From contig NZ_JABMKZ010000009.1 in assembly GCF_013204855.1 (NCBI RefSeq), positions 1 to 64,000 of the forward strand: a stretch of DNA of 64,000 bases, read 5' to 3'. The notes beneath the pieces were generated by a model. That model was not told the origin of the DNA. It did no database searches and saw nothing but the letters and a program-made list of their open reading frames with translations. Source of the stretch: Paenibacillus alba. GTDB taxonomy: Bacteria > Bacillota > Bacilli > Paenibacillales > NBRC-103111. Both the position numbers and the translations under genes were made by a program. This document shows, one piece after another, positions 8,395-17,562 of the stretch. Each line of letters starts with the position of its first letter. Within the stretch, counting starts at the first letter, position 1.

Positions 8395-8660
8395 GCAAAT
8401 GCAAGCCGAGCCAGCCAAAAAGGCCGTCTCAGAAGGGAAAAAGCATCGTCCCGGCTTTGAGACTGCCAAAAAGGCAGGCTCACCGCGCGAAGGAGGCGAT
8501 ATTCCCGCAAATGCCAGCCGAGCCAGCCGAAAAGGCCGTCTCAGAAGGGAAAAAGCATCGCCCCTGCTCTGAGCCTGCCAAAAAGGCTGGCTCACCGCGC
8601 GAAGAAGGCTGTACTCCGGCAAATGCCAGCCGTGCCAGCCCAAAAGGCCGTCTCGCCCTC
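8395..8660. repeat. 112-bp compound repeats related to the 61-bp array
   Basis: AGGCCGTCTCAGAAGGG occurs at 8421 and 8533, and AGGCCGTCTC again near 8645, giving a 112-bp period. Each period contains two related sub-units (AAAAAGGCCGTCTCA and AAAAAGGCWGGCTCACCGCG). It fills the gap between the DUF1801 gene and gerC and shares its core with the array at 131-515. Open frames here on both strands are repeat artefacts. Confidence 0.85.
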
Positions 8661-8674
8661 CGTGTATGGATCAA

Positions 8675-9802
8675 TTACTCAATAGCACCGGTATGTCTCA
8701 ATTTAAAATTGACCCGAACGTTAATTTTCGCCTCTTTGAACATGGGGTGCCATTTGTTTTTGGTTAGCTTTGAATTTCTTACTTTACTCCGATAAATCTC
8801 GCCGAACCCGACAGCATCAGCCTCATGCTTCTGCAAACTCGCCACAAAAGTTTCGATTTCCTCTTTCAATTTTTTGCCGATTTCATTTTCTAATGCCGTT
8901 ATAGCTTCAGGCTTATCAAAGGAGTAAGGGGTTGAAATTTCTTGGAGATCTCCGAACATGGAAACAGATACCATGAATTCGGGAGACTTCGAATCAAGGA
9001 GTTTAATTTTACTGCTGCTTTTCACCGTGCTGAACACAATTTTGACCTCTTTCTCTTTACCTGAATGCTTCAGGTACTTCGTCAAAGGCTCAGCATCAGT
9101 TGCGAGTTCAAAGTATCCTGGCTTCCTAGTATTGAGCAGTAATTTAAGCAGATATCCTTGTCGCGGAGAAGCTTCATGAACCATATGGCCATCATGAAAC
9201 AAAGCCAGACCTTTGATATATACCTCATTCCCCCGCCGTTTCAGCAAAGGAACGACGGGATCTTTGCCTTCACTGTAATAATCACGAAGAAAGTCTTGGA
9301 TGGTTGGGGAAGGCAGTTCTTCTCTCTCCGAGTTTTGTTTTAAGTTCTCATAGAGATACATGCCGATATTCGATATTTCCCGATAACGGTGGGTTAAAAT
9401 GTGCGAAGCTTCCTCATCGCTTACGCAGAGGTAAATCATATCACCGAGCGTTGGGTCGCGGGTTAGCGTATCCACCAGATCAATAATTCCTTTGGAGGCA
9501 AGTTTTTTGCCGTACATCACGACCCGCACCTGTCCGCCAACCAAATATTTGCTTAGCTCTCGATTCGAAGAAATGCGCGAACCTCTACTGGTGAAGGCCG
9601 TACTGGCGACGACCTGTGTCTTTTCTCTAGCACTCGGATCGATTTTTTGCAAGACCGATGTTGTAAGGATGCGTTCATTGTCAAGAGAATCATATCCAAT
9701 AATAATGCCGAGCGCCAAGTTCTCTAAAATGAACGGCTTGACACATCCTGAGAACAAAACAACGATGCTCAACAATACAGATAGACAAAGTGATTTTCTC
9801 AC
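8675..9802 (-). CDS. gerC: Spore germination lipoprotein GerC
   Basis: A Ger(x)C-family lipoprotein, the C subunit of a GerA-type germinant receptor in the spore inner membrane. The signal peptide ends in the lipobox LFSGC (Cys17 from the chosen start). Downstream hallmarks are ALGIIIGYD, the STAFTSRG region and conserved blocks around GNEVYIKGLALFHDG. I choose GTG 9802 because AGGAG lies 8 nt upstream; a GTG at 9811 would abut the ribosome site. It is the last gene of gerA-gerB-gerC, 24 nt after gerB, and needs the other two subunits for function. Confidence 0.93.
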   Translation of the reverse strand: MRKSLCLSVLLSIVVLFSGCVKPFILENLALGIIIGYDSLDNERILTTSVLQKIDPSAREKTQVVASTAFTSRGSRISSNRELSKYLVGGQVRVVMYGKKLASKGIIDLVDTLTRDPTLGDMIYLCVSDEEASHILTHRYREISNIGMYLYENLKQNSEREELPSPTIQDFLRDYYSEGKDPVVPLLKRRGNEVYIKGLALFHDGHMVHEASPRQGYLLKLLLNTRKPGYFELATDAEPLTKYLKHSGKEKEVKIVFSTVKSSSKIKLLDSKSPEFMVSVSMFGDLQEISTPYSFDKPEAITALENEIGKKLKEEIETFVASLQKHEADAVGFGEIYRSKVRNSKLTKNKWHPMFKEAKINVRVNFKLRHTGAIE

Positions 9803-9826
9803 GCCTTTCACTCCTCGAGAGTAATT

Positions 9827-10936
9827 CTAGCGATGAACGGTTCTCTTCTTAAGGGCATGTACGGTTTTCACGAATAGATAAAGAAGGGAGGGATATAGAA
9901 AGATCACATAGGTCGATACCGAGTTCAAGATGGAGTTCATCTTATAAATTTGTCCGTGCTCTTGAAACAGAAAGGAGCATGCGAATAGCAGAGCGCAGAA
10001 TACGGCTAGTGATCGCTTTTGATTTTGCTGAAAAACACGCTTCATGCCACGTAGGATGACCCATGTAAACAACATTAAGTTGCAGACAAGGATAAGCATC
10101 CAGAGCGGAATAGCGATGAATTCGAATCGTTCCAGAAACGGGAACCGGATGATTTTCAAAAAACTAAAAGTCGCCCAAATCGTTTTTGGCATCTGATTTT
10201 GACTGTAATAAACAATCGACACGACCATAACGAACAAATAAAACAGGTTGCTGATAAGAACACCTATTTGCGCGTAGCGATTAGCGTTTTGTGGATCTCG
10301 AATGAACGGATACAGGAAGAAAATGACCTCGAATCCTGCAAGAGTCAGCGGCATTTTGCTAGCACCTTCTAACAACTGAGAAGGAGTACCTTCCATGATA
10401 GGAAGGAGAAAGCTCCACTGGGCATGCCTCACAGCTGCATAGTAGAATAGTGTGGTCAGAATCCAGCAACCGAAACCAAACAAGCACAGTCCAATAATCA
10501 CGCGAATTCCGCCAGTCAAGCCATAGGCAATTAAGACAATAAGAAGCAGCATAAGGAGCCATGTCGGGAAATCGGGAAATATCCACGATTGAACGGTTTC
10601 TATATAGGTGCGGGAGATTGTCAAGACATAGAACGCGAAATACATCATGAACAGGAGACTAAACAACCGTCCTACCCATTTGCCGAATAAGGCATGATGA
10701 ATGCCGAACAAGTCCGCAGAATCATAATGCGCTAGTATTCGAATCATTAACCAGATGGAAAGGTGTGCAGCTAAACCAGCTATAATAACCGAAATCCAGG
10801 CATCATGACCGGCAGATTTAAAAATGACTCGCTGGAATCCGAGCACGCCAACGCTCAATTGGGCCTTGCTAATCACGAAAACAAGCAAGAATGCTTGAAA
10901 CAGTAACCCTTGCCTCGGTTTATCCGAGATTTTCAT
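9827..10936 (-). CDS. gerB: Spore germination permease GerB
   Basis: A 369-residue integral membrane protein with about ten helices, of the GerAB endospore germination permease family within the amino-acid/polyamine/organocation superfamily. In GerA-type receptors this subunit binds the small-molecule germinant. The N-terminus is FQAFLLVFVISKAQLSVGVL, and the sequence ends in a basic tail. It sits 14 nt after gerA and 24 nt before gerC, all on the minus strand. The germinant cannot be predicted from sequence. Confidence 0.93.
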   Translation of the reverse strand: MKISDKPRQGLLFQAFLLVFVISKAQLSVGVLGFQRVIFKSAGHDAWISVIIAGLAAHLSIWLMIRILAHYDSADLFGIHHALFGKWVGRLFSLLFMMYFAFYVLTISRTYIETVQSWIFPDFPTWLLMLLLIVLIAYGLTGGIRVIIGLCLFGFGCWILTTLFYYAAVRHAQWSFLLPIMEGTPSQLLEGASKMPLTLAGFEVIFFLYPFIRDPQNANRYAQIGVLISNLFYLFVMVVSIVYYSQNQMPKTIWATFSFLKIIRFPFLERFEFIAIPLWMLILVCNLMLFTWVILRGMKRVFQQNQKRSLAVFCALLFACSFLFQEHGQIYKMNSILNSVSTYVIFLYPSLLYLFVKTVHALKKRTVHR

Positions 10937-10950
10937 TGCTCATCACCCGT

Positions 10951-12417
10951 CTACTCGTCGATATCTTTTTTCTGCTTCGCTTGGTCCCTATTGAATCTTT
11001 GCTTATTCGGCGTGCGTGTAAAGGTAGAACGCCCAGAGAGCGATGGAAAGGGAAGCCGGAAGACAGTATCCATCATGTCTCTCCAGCGCGGGGGAAAGAT
11101 GGGATGCATATACGGATGTCCAAGACTCGTTTGACGCAATAGATGGATGAGTACTAAACAAATCGTGAAAACAATGCCGATTCCACCCCAAATACCAGCG
11201 GCAATAATCATCGGAAAACGAACGAATCGGATACTAATGCCCATTAAGTAAATAGGTGTGGTAAATGAGGACAGGGCAGCCAAAGCGACAAGCATAATTA
11301 AAATGTTGCTCGTAAATCCGGCCTGAACCGCCGCTTGTCCGATAACAATACCACCCACAATGCCCATCGTTTGTCCAACCTTGGTTGGCAGCCTAGCCCC
11401 CGCTTCGCGTAGAAGCTCGATGGTCACTTCTAGAAATAACGATTCAAACAAAGGCGGGAACGGTACTTTGGAACGCGACTGTGCCAAAGGAACAAGCAGA
11501 CTGGGAGGAATGGTTTCATAGTGAAATGTTAATGCTGCGACATAAGCAGGGGTCATCAGGATCGAGATGAAAATGGCGAAAAATCGCAATCCTCTGATGA
11601 ACATAGCAATATTCCAAGACAAGTAATGATCTTCCGGTGATTTGAAGAAATCAAGGAAGGTGCTTGGTCCTACAATAGCGAAATTGCTGCCATTCACAAG
11701 GAGAGCTACTTTGCCCTCCAATAAACTGAAGCTGACACGATCAGGCCGTTCGGTCAAAATCAATTGAGGAAAGATCGACATCGAATTATCTTCAATTAGC
11801 TGCACCAGCACGGAACTGCCGATAACGCCGTCTATCTTGAGGTCAGCAATACGCTGACGCAGCGTATTGACGGTCTGCTCTTCAGCCACATCCTTCAAGT
11901 ACAGCAATTGCACCTGAGTTCTCGTAAGTTCACCAATTTCCAGTGATTCATTACACAGGTTTTCATGGGCTATATAGCTGCGAACGATACCCACATTCGT
12001 TTCCAGCGATTCGGTGAAGCCGATCTGAGGCCCGATTACATTCGTTTCGATTTCGGCTATGGATGGCGTGCGCTTGGGCTGCTTCGCGGTGTTGACCAGT
12101 AGGGCGTCCGAATAGCCAACTTTATAGACGACTGTCCAACCACGCAGCAGCAAGGTCATCGCCGGCTCCATTTCACAAGTAAGCTCCGTCTGGCCGACCG
12201 GGATTAATTGGGCAAGCCCCTCCATGGAGAAGGGGTCTAGCCGGATTTGCTGCAGCGAGCCGAGCAGTTGATGGTGAACGAGATTGGAGTCAATTAAATT
12301 ACCGAAATAAATGAGCGTAAGGCTATCATTAGCATGCTTCACGACAAGATCCGAACAATTATGGAGCAGCCTTTTCAAGGTTTCCTCGAAAAGATCAACT
12401 GAGCCTGGGAGATCCAT
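10951..12417 (-). CDS. gerA: Spore germination protein GerA
   Basis: The A subunit of a GerA-type germinant receptor, 488 residues from ATG 12417. The hydrophilic N-terminal half (about 1-275) includes GSLQQIRLDPF, GPQIGFTESLETNVGIVR and DGVIGSSVLVQLIED. The C-terminal half has four to five membrane helices with LVPLAQSRSKVPFPPLFE and PTKVGQTMGIVGGIVIGQAAV, all typical of GerAA. ATG 12417 is preferred over GTG 12426 because AAAGGTG lies 6 nt upstream. It heads the germination operon and is divergent from the diguanylate cyclase gene. Confidence 0.94.
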   Translation of the reverse strand: MDLPGSVDLFEETLKRLLHNCSDLVVKHANDSLTLIYFGNLIDSNLVHHQLLGSLQQIRLDPFSMEGLAQLIPVGQTELTCEMEPAMTLLLRGWTVVYKVGYSDALLVNTAKQPKRTPSIAEIETNVIGPQIGFTESLETNVGIVRSYIAHENLCNESLEIGELTRTQVQLLYLKDVAEEQTVNTLRQRIADLKIDGVIGSSVLVQLIEDNSMSIFPQLILTERPDRVSFSLLEGKVALLVNGSNFAIVGPSTFLDFFKSPEDHYLSWNIAMFIRGLRFFAIFISILMTPAYVAALTFHYETIPPSLLVPLAQSRSKVPFPPLFESLFLEVTIELLREAGARLPTKVGQTMGIVGGIVIGQAAVQAGFTSNILIMLVALAALSSFTTPIYLMGISIRFVRFPMIIAAGIWGGIGIVFTICLVLIHLLRQTSLGHPYMHPIFPPRWRDMMDTVFRLPFPSLSGRSTFTRTPNKQRFNRDQAKQKKDIDE

Positions 12418-12435
12418 ACACATCACCTTTTACCG

Positions 12436-12465
12436 TAGTATCCATAATTTACCCTTGTTTTATGC
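12436..12465 (-). promoter_or_regulatory. Candidate sigma-G promoter for gerABC
   Basis: On the minus strand GCATA (12465-12461), 18 nt, then GATACTA (12442-12436), close to the forespore sigma-G consensus GMATR-N18-CATNHTA. The predicted transcript start would leave only a very short leader before ATG 12417, which tempers the call. Confidence 0.4.
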
Positions 12466-12567
12466 ATAGAAGAGTCTTAAACATTGCATCCGAGGTTGAA
12501 AAAGATAGCCATAACCTAATAAACTCTTGACATGTTGGTGCTAAGATAGGACAAGGGGGGTGGCTAT

Positions 12568-13662
12568 ATGACTAACACTTTACTTGGTATATTTCAAGAT
12601 TTGATTGCCAATTTCGCCATTGTTACAGCTTATTTGTTTCTAACGAGCCAAATTATCTTCAAGAACAGAAATCTGGATGCGAGTGCGTCATGGAGCACGA
12701 AAGTTCTGCTAGGTTTTGTTGCTGGTATGCTAGGGATTATATTAATGGTCTTTACTGTTGAATTTGATGGAACAATTCTCGATTTTAGACAGCTTGCCGT
12801 TGTATTCTCAGCGCTTTTCGGAGGTATTTATGCTTCCCTTATCACGGGCCTGATTATCTCCCTAATGAGGTTGTTGTATTTTGGCGTCATCAGCCATTCA
12901 GCCATTGTAGCCGCTTCCAATACCATTGTTATTGCGGCAGTGCTTGGTGTTATAGGTATGCTGAAATTGACATTTTGGAAAAAATGGATTTATTCGCTCA
13001 TTGTCTGTAATCTTCTGACAGCCATTGCGTTTTACATAAACATGGGAATAAAGGGTACTTTGCCAGTGGTCATTTATATCATTATGATGACGATTGGAGG
13101 ATTAATTTCGGGGTATTTGACGGCCTTCCTTGTCAAAGCAAAATCCCATTTTCAACGGATGGAAAGGGCTGCGACCTTCGATTTCTTGACAGAGTTAAAC
13201 AACCATCGAACCTTTGATGAAGTGTTCAATGCTTCGATGGAGAAAGCAATGGAGAAGAATGAAACCTTGTCCTTGCTGATGATAGATATTGACCATTTCA
13301 AAAAGATCAATGATACATATGGGCATTCAAATGGGGATATCGTGTTAAAGCAGTTTGGCAAAATATTGAAGGAGACCTCACGTTCTTTTGATATTGTATC
13401 GAGGAATGGAGGAGAGGAGTTTTCCGTCTTGCTGTACGATCTGCCGCACAAGCACGCGCTAGTCGTTGGGAATCGTATCCGAAGTGCCATCAGCAAACAC
13501 GAATTCGTCCTGCATGATGGTCATGGAATCCAGATTACAGTTTCAATCGGGGCTGCGACATATCCAGATACGAAGGAAGAGCTGATTGAGCAAGCAGATA
13601 AAGCGCTGTATAAGGCTAAAATGGATGGCAGGAATCGGATTTGTTCGAATCAAGAAGTCTAA
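12568..13662 (+). CDS. Membrane diguanylate cyclase with 5TMR-LYT sensor
   Basis: A 364-residue protein predicted to make cyclic di-GMP. The N-terminal part (about 1-190) has five to six helices of the LytS/YhcK type (5TMR-LYT), with EFDGTILDFRQLAVVFSALF and GGIYASLITGLI. The GGDEF domain (about 200-360) carries the active motif GGEEF at 281-285 and metal-binding aspartates near 240 (MIDIDHFKKIND). RSFD at 272-275 fits the inhibitory product-binding I-site. GGGGGGTGG precedes ATG. It converges on a second cyclase gene whose end lies only 9 bp away. Confidence 0.9.
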   Translation: MTNTLLGIFQDLIANFAIVTAYLFLTSQIIFKNRNLDASASWSTKVLLGFVAGMLGIILMVFTVEFDGTILDFRQLAVVFSALFGGIYASLITGLIISLMRLLYFGVISHSAIVAASNTIVIAAVLGVIGMLKLTFWKKWIYSLIVCNLLTAIAFYINMGIKGTLPVVIYIIMMTIGGLISGYLTAFLVKAKSHFQRMERAATFDFLTELNNHRTFDEVFNASMEKAMEKNETLSLLMIDIDHFKKINDTYGHSNGDIVLKQFGKILKETSRSFDIVSRNGGEEFSVLLYDLPHKHALVVGNRIRSAISKHEFVLHDGHGIQITVSIGAATYPDTKEELIEQADKALYKAKMDGRNRICSNQEV

Positions 13663-13671
13663 CTTTTGTTG

Positions 13672-14748
13672 TTAGGTGACGATTCTATTTTTACCGGTAC
13701 GCTTCGCTTTGTATAAATTGATGTCAGCCCTCTCAAAGAGGGCTTCTTTGCTCATCGCAGGTTCATAGCTTGTGATTCCTATGCTGATGGTTACGTTGGT
13801 TCCGGCCATCTCCTCATGCTGCAAGCTGGACACGGCGGTCCGAATCGTTTCGACAAGCTTGATCGCTTTATCGAAGTTTGTTTCAAACAACAGCAGCGCA
13901 AATTCTTCGCCTCCGTATCGTGCAGCAATATCATTCGTGGTAATTGTTTCTTTGATGACTTTGGCGACGCGTGAAAGGACAACATCTCCAACTAGATGCC
14001 CGTACGTATCATTGATGGCTTTGAAGTTGTCGATGTCGATTAAAGCAAGAAAAAATGAGGAGCTGCGATCGCCTCCGTATGCCATGGCTATGTCGAAATG
14101 TTCATAGAAAGATGCTTGGTTATATAAATTCGTGAGTGAATCCATCTTAGCTTGCTTGCGTATGATGGCATATTGAATCATTAATTCTTGCTTCGCTGTC
14201 ATGGTATGCAGCAAGGCTTCCTGCAGTTCACGCCCTCTGATCATAATGATAGAAGCAAGTAATGTGCATAGTCCGAGAAAGCAGGGGATCGCAACTAGAT
14301 CAAAGTTAGATAAGTGGTTGCGGTAGCTTTCGTCTGTGATGTATACAAAGAGAAACCCGACCAGCTGTAAAATGGCAGAAAACAAAGTTAATCGAAAGCG
14401 ATAAAAAATGACGGAAACAAAAATCGGCAGTAAAAAAAGGGCCGAAATAATACGAATGTCCGTGTTCAACTTGATGATAAGGATAGCTAGAATCGTACCA
14501 GCGATTAATAACGTATGGAAGGAATACTTGTGCTTGGCCTTATTGACAACCCAGCCGAGGCTTACGGTTAGACTCATCTTGAGAGTCGGGTACAGCAGGA
14601 CATAGAAATAGAATTCAACGACTTTGGCATCGTAGGGCAAAAATAGATAGGAGAAAAGCTGCGCCACAAATTGCACGCCAATTATATACCAGTAGGAAAT
14701 CCAAACTTTTCGGACCCATTTCGTTTCTTGGTCGGTTAAATTTTGCAT
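13672..14748 (-). CDS. Membrane diguanylate cyclase lacking an I-site
   Basis: A 358-residue membrane protein with about six N-terminal helices (to about 170), a short coiled linker and a GGDEF domain. The active motif is GGEEF (about 279-283), with LIDIDNFKAINDTYGH for metal and GTP binding. The I-site position reads TTND, not RxxD, so product inhibition may be absent, unlike its convergent neighbour. ATG 14748 follows AGGTGA at a good distance. The sensor half differs from the 5TMR-LYT type. It is divergent from the AraC-type iron regulator. Confidence 0.88.
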   Translation of the reverse strand: MQNLTDQETKWVRKVWISYWYIIGVQFVAQLFSYLFLPYDAKVVEFYFYVLLYPTLKMSLTVSLGWVVNKAKHKYSFHTLLIAGTILAILIIKLNTDIRIISALFLLPIFVSVIFYRFRLTLFSAILQLVGFLFVYITDESYRNHLSNFDLVAIPCFLGLCTLLASIIMIRGRELQEALLHTMTAKQELMIQYAIIRKQAKMDSLTNLYNQASFYEHFDIAMAYGGDRSSSFFLALIDIDNFKAINDTYGHLVGDVVLSRVAKVIKETITTNDIAARYGGEEFALLLFETNFDKAIKLVETIRTAVSSLQHEEMAGTNVTISIGITSYEPAMSKEALFERADINLYKAKRTGKNRIVT

Positions 14749-14872
14749 CAATGGTCACCTAAACATGCGTTTTTGTCAATTTTACCATAGATATCGTCGT
14801 TTAGCCTTTCAATATTAGGTTTGTAGTATACTAAAATAACAAAAGGATGAGTCTTAGAAAGGCTGATGAACA

Positions 14873-16513
14873 ATGCGTGACCCTAATTCAAGCCTGCTGC
14901 TCGAAAACTTATTTATCTCTTCAATTCGGATATATAGATATCAAGGACAAGAAGGGAGTTTTTTGCGAAAGAGAACCATTCACCAGTATGCTGTCTGTGT
15001 GATAACGAATGGTAGGGGTGTTGTTACGATTAATGAAGTGGTGTATATGGCTAAGGAAGGAGATTTCTTTGTCCTAGTGCCCGGAATGATTGTGGAAGGG
15101 AAGTCTCATTTCGCAGACCCAATTCAGTATACAATCATCTTCTTCTCTTGCATTCAGTTGAGCAAACATCACAAAGAGTGGAGCGTGAAGCGACCCCATT
15201 TTATTTGCAGCGGCAAGCTTCAAGCAGCTTCTGATGATCGTGTTGTCAAAGCGGCTGCAGATTCGTTGATCGGTCCCCACTATGACTCGCATGCGCCGAA
15301 CAAAATAAAACAAAAGTATGATTTGCACAATTTGCTTATGCTGCTCATGGCTGGCGATCGTGTACACGGGAATGAATTGGAAGCAGCAGTGGGAATGGAG
15401 GCTGCCCTTGCGTACATGAATGAGAACTACATGAAGGATACGAGAATCGATCAATTAGCCCGTATGGCAGGTTATAGCACGAATCATTTTATTCGAACGT
15501 TCAAGGATCAAATGAATATGACACCCATCGAATACGTGCAGAAGCAGCGTATGAGAAAGGCTAAGCAGCTGCTGTTCTCTTCCGAGAAAATGAAGGATGT
15601 CGCCCAGCAAGTAGGGTATAAAGATGAGCATTATTTCAGTCGGGTATTCAAGAAGGCGGAAGGTACAGCGCCAACGCTGTATATGAAGGATAAGAGCCGT
15701 CGAATTGCTGCCTTGTATTATGGCGTGGATGATTATTTGTTAACACTGGGCTTAAAGCCGGTTGCCGCCCTATCCTATGTAGAGAGGGTATCACGAACCT
15801 ATGCGGTGCCAACTCTGAATGCATTCAATCATGGCGTAGTCCGTCTCGACAGCGTCAAACTGAACTATGATAAGCTTATCCAAACGCGGCCTGATCTTAT
15901 CCTTACAAGCGACCGTTTGGAGCAGGATGAGGTCCTTAAGCATATTGCGCCAACGGCGGTACTCAAGCATTCCAACAATTACGGGATGATGCTATCGTAT
16001 ATAGCCGGTATTTTGGGAAGGGAACAGCAAGCGGTAATATGGCTTGATAAGTATACGGAACGAAAAGAAGCTCTTCAGAAGAAAATCAAAGAACGATGGG
16101 GAAAGCAGACTGCGTATTATTTAAGAGTCAGCCCGACCTTCTACCGGATATACGGTACCATGAATCAAACGGGGTCTCTCCTCTATGAGGATGTTGGTTT
16201 AATGCTGCCAAGCGGCTTTCCCGCCGAGGAGTGGGCCATTGATTTTCAACTGCAGGATCTGACATTATTTAATCCTGATCACATTTTTCTTATGACGGAT
16301 CCAACGGAGGAATCCAGAAAACGGCTGAAATTGCTGCTCAGTTCTGAAGAATGGGCGTCACTTGATGCGGTGAGGAATCATCAGGTTTATGATGCCAGCG
16401 ATTTATTGTTCAAGACCTTGGGGCCAACCGGGCGAATGTGGGCGATGAATCACATAGCCGACCAATTGCGACTGCAGCATGGTGATATTGTTCAAGCAAA
16501 AAGAGGGGAATAA
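14873..16513 (+). CDS. AraC regulator fused to a siderophore-binding domain (Btr-like)
   Basis: A 546-residue cytoplasmic regulator resembling Bacillus Btr (YbbB). An N-terminal cupin-like AraC sensor (about 10-130) is followed by two AraC helix-turn-helix units (about 175-275: IDQLARMAGYSTNHFIRTF and KDVAQQVGYKDEHYFSRVFK). A C-terminal domain (about 280-535) is homologous to iron-siderophore binding proteins (GVDDYLLTLGLKPVAALSYV, QTRPDLILTS). In Btr this domain senses the iron-siderophore and activates the uptake genes; the neighbouring binding-protein gene fits that role. A weak AAAGG lies 10 nt before the ATG. Confidence 0.9.
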   Translation: MRDPNSSLLLENLFISSIRIYRYQGQEGSFLRKRTIHQYAVCVITNGRGVVTINEVVYMAKEGDFFVLVPGMIVEGKSHFADPIQYTIIFFSCIQLSKHHKEWSVKRPHFICSGKLQAASDDRVVKAAADSLIGPHYDSHAPNKIKQKYDLHNLLMLLMAGDRVHGNELEAAVGMEAALAYMNENYMKDTRIDQLARMAGYSTNHFIRTFKDQMNMTPIEYVQKQRMRKAKQLLFSSEKMKDVAQQVGYKDEHYFSRVFKKAEGTAPTLYMKDKSRRIAALYYGVDDYLLTLGLKPVAALSYVERVSRTYAVPTLNAFNHGVVRLDSVKLNYDKLIQTRPDLILTSDRLEQDEVLKHIAPTAVLKHSNNYGMMLSYIAGILGREQQAVIWLDKYTERKEALQKKIKERWGKQTAYYLRVSPTFYRIYGTMNQTGSLLYEDVGLMLPSGFPAEEWAIDFQLQDLTLFNPDHIFLMTDPTEESRKRLKLLLSSEEWASLDAVRNHQVYDASDLLFKTLGPTGRMWAMNHIADQLRLQHGDIVQAKRGE

Positions 16514-16543
16514 TCCATTGTTAAACCGATTGCCTTTCCTTAC

Positions 16544-16562
16544 AATGATAATGATTATTATT
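16544..16562. promoter_or_regulatory. Fur box
   Basis: TGATAATGATTATTA (16546-16560) is a 7-1-7 inverted repeat with one departure from TGATAAT-N-ATTATCA. It lies about 30 bp before the siderophore-binding lipoprotein gene, so iron repression of that gene through Fur is expected. Confidence 0.85.
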
Positions 16563-16590
16563 ATTAATCAGAAATGGGGAAGGCAAACAC

Positions 16591-17562
16591 ATGTTTAGAT
16601 TTAAATTAACCACATTAATCATGGCTGTCACCCTCTTATTTTTGCTGGCAGCCTGCAGCAGTAACACGGGGCCGGTTCAGCAAGAACAAAAGAAGGCCAC
16701 TCCAGATAAATCAACGCGAACGATTACGCATCTCAAAGGGACGGCCGTCATTCCTGCGAAGATTAATAAGATTGTCGTTCTGTCGGCCGCTTATATCGAT
16801 CACCTGCTCACCATCGGAGAGAAACCGAGCGGTGTCAACGTAGAGGTGCGTTATGGGGGCGATTATCTGCCTTATTTGGCAAGTAAGCTGACTGGTGTTC
16901 CCCTTGTAGGTTCGGCAGATAGTCCCAATCTTGAAGCCATTGCACAGCTTGATCCGGATGTTATTCTCATTGAGAGCCGAACGGCCGAGAAGACCTATGA
17001 GCAGCTGCAAAAAATTGCGCCAACGATTGTTCTTGGGAACGAATGGCTTGCCTACGAAAGCGATACGACCTTTTGGACCAAAGATTTATTAACCATTGCG
17101 GAGATGTACGATAAAGTCGATGTCGCCAAAGAGCAAATAGCTCAGCTAGAAGTGAAAGCATCGAAAGTCAGAGAGAAGATCAAGGCTCTGGACAATAAGA
17201 AGCTTGCCTATTTGCGCGTAAGAGAGAAAAATCTTCAGCTTTATGCCCAAAATGGACACCCAACCAATGTCTTGTTGTATCATGATCTAGGATTTGCTCC
17301 ATCGGCGCTCACGCCAAAGGATCAACGGGCAGACTTGTCCATGGAAAAGATTCCTGAACTGCAAGCCGACTATATTTTCCTCGAGGTCGATCCGAATGGG
17401 CGGGACAACCGCAAGAGCATGAACGAGAGTGCCTTGTGGAAAAATAACGCTGCCGTGTTAAACAACAAGTTATATGAAACGGATTCTTTTTGGCTATTTA
17501 AAGGCTGGGGAGTAATCGGTCGCGGAGAAATTATAGATGAAATATCCAAAATCATTCCATAA
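16591..17562 (+). CDS. Iron-siderophore ABC transporter substrate-binding lipoprotein
   Basis: A 323-residue exported lipoprotein of the FecB/FeuA class (cluster VIII binding proteins). The signal peptide ends at the lipobox LLAAC. The mature protein shows KIVVLSAAYIDHLLTIGEKP and LEAIAQLDPDVILI, the first-lobe signature, and GWGVIGRGEIIDEI near the end. It should deliver a ferric siderophore to a membrane permease, but no permease or ATPase gene follows, so those must be elsewhere. A Fur box lies upstream and GGGGAAGG precedes ATG. Its stop overlaps the next start (TAATG). Confidence 0.9.
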   Translation: MFRFKLTTLIMAVTLLFLLAACSSNTGPVQQEQKKATPDKSTRTITHLKGTAVIPAKINKIVVLSAAYIDHLLTIGEKPSGVNVEVRYGGDYLPYLASKLTGVPLVGSADSPNLEAIAQLDPDVILIESRTAEKTYEQLQKIAPTIVLGNEWLAYESDTTFWTKDLLTIAEMYDKVDVAKEQIAQLEVKASKVREKIKALDNKKLAYLRVREKNLQLYAQNGHPTNVLLYHDLGFAPSALTPKDQRADLSMEKIPELQADYIFLEVDPNGRDNRKSMNESALWKNNAAVLNNKLYETDSFWLFKGWGVIGRGEIIDEISKIIP

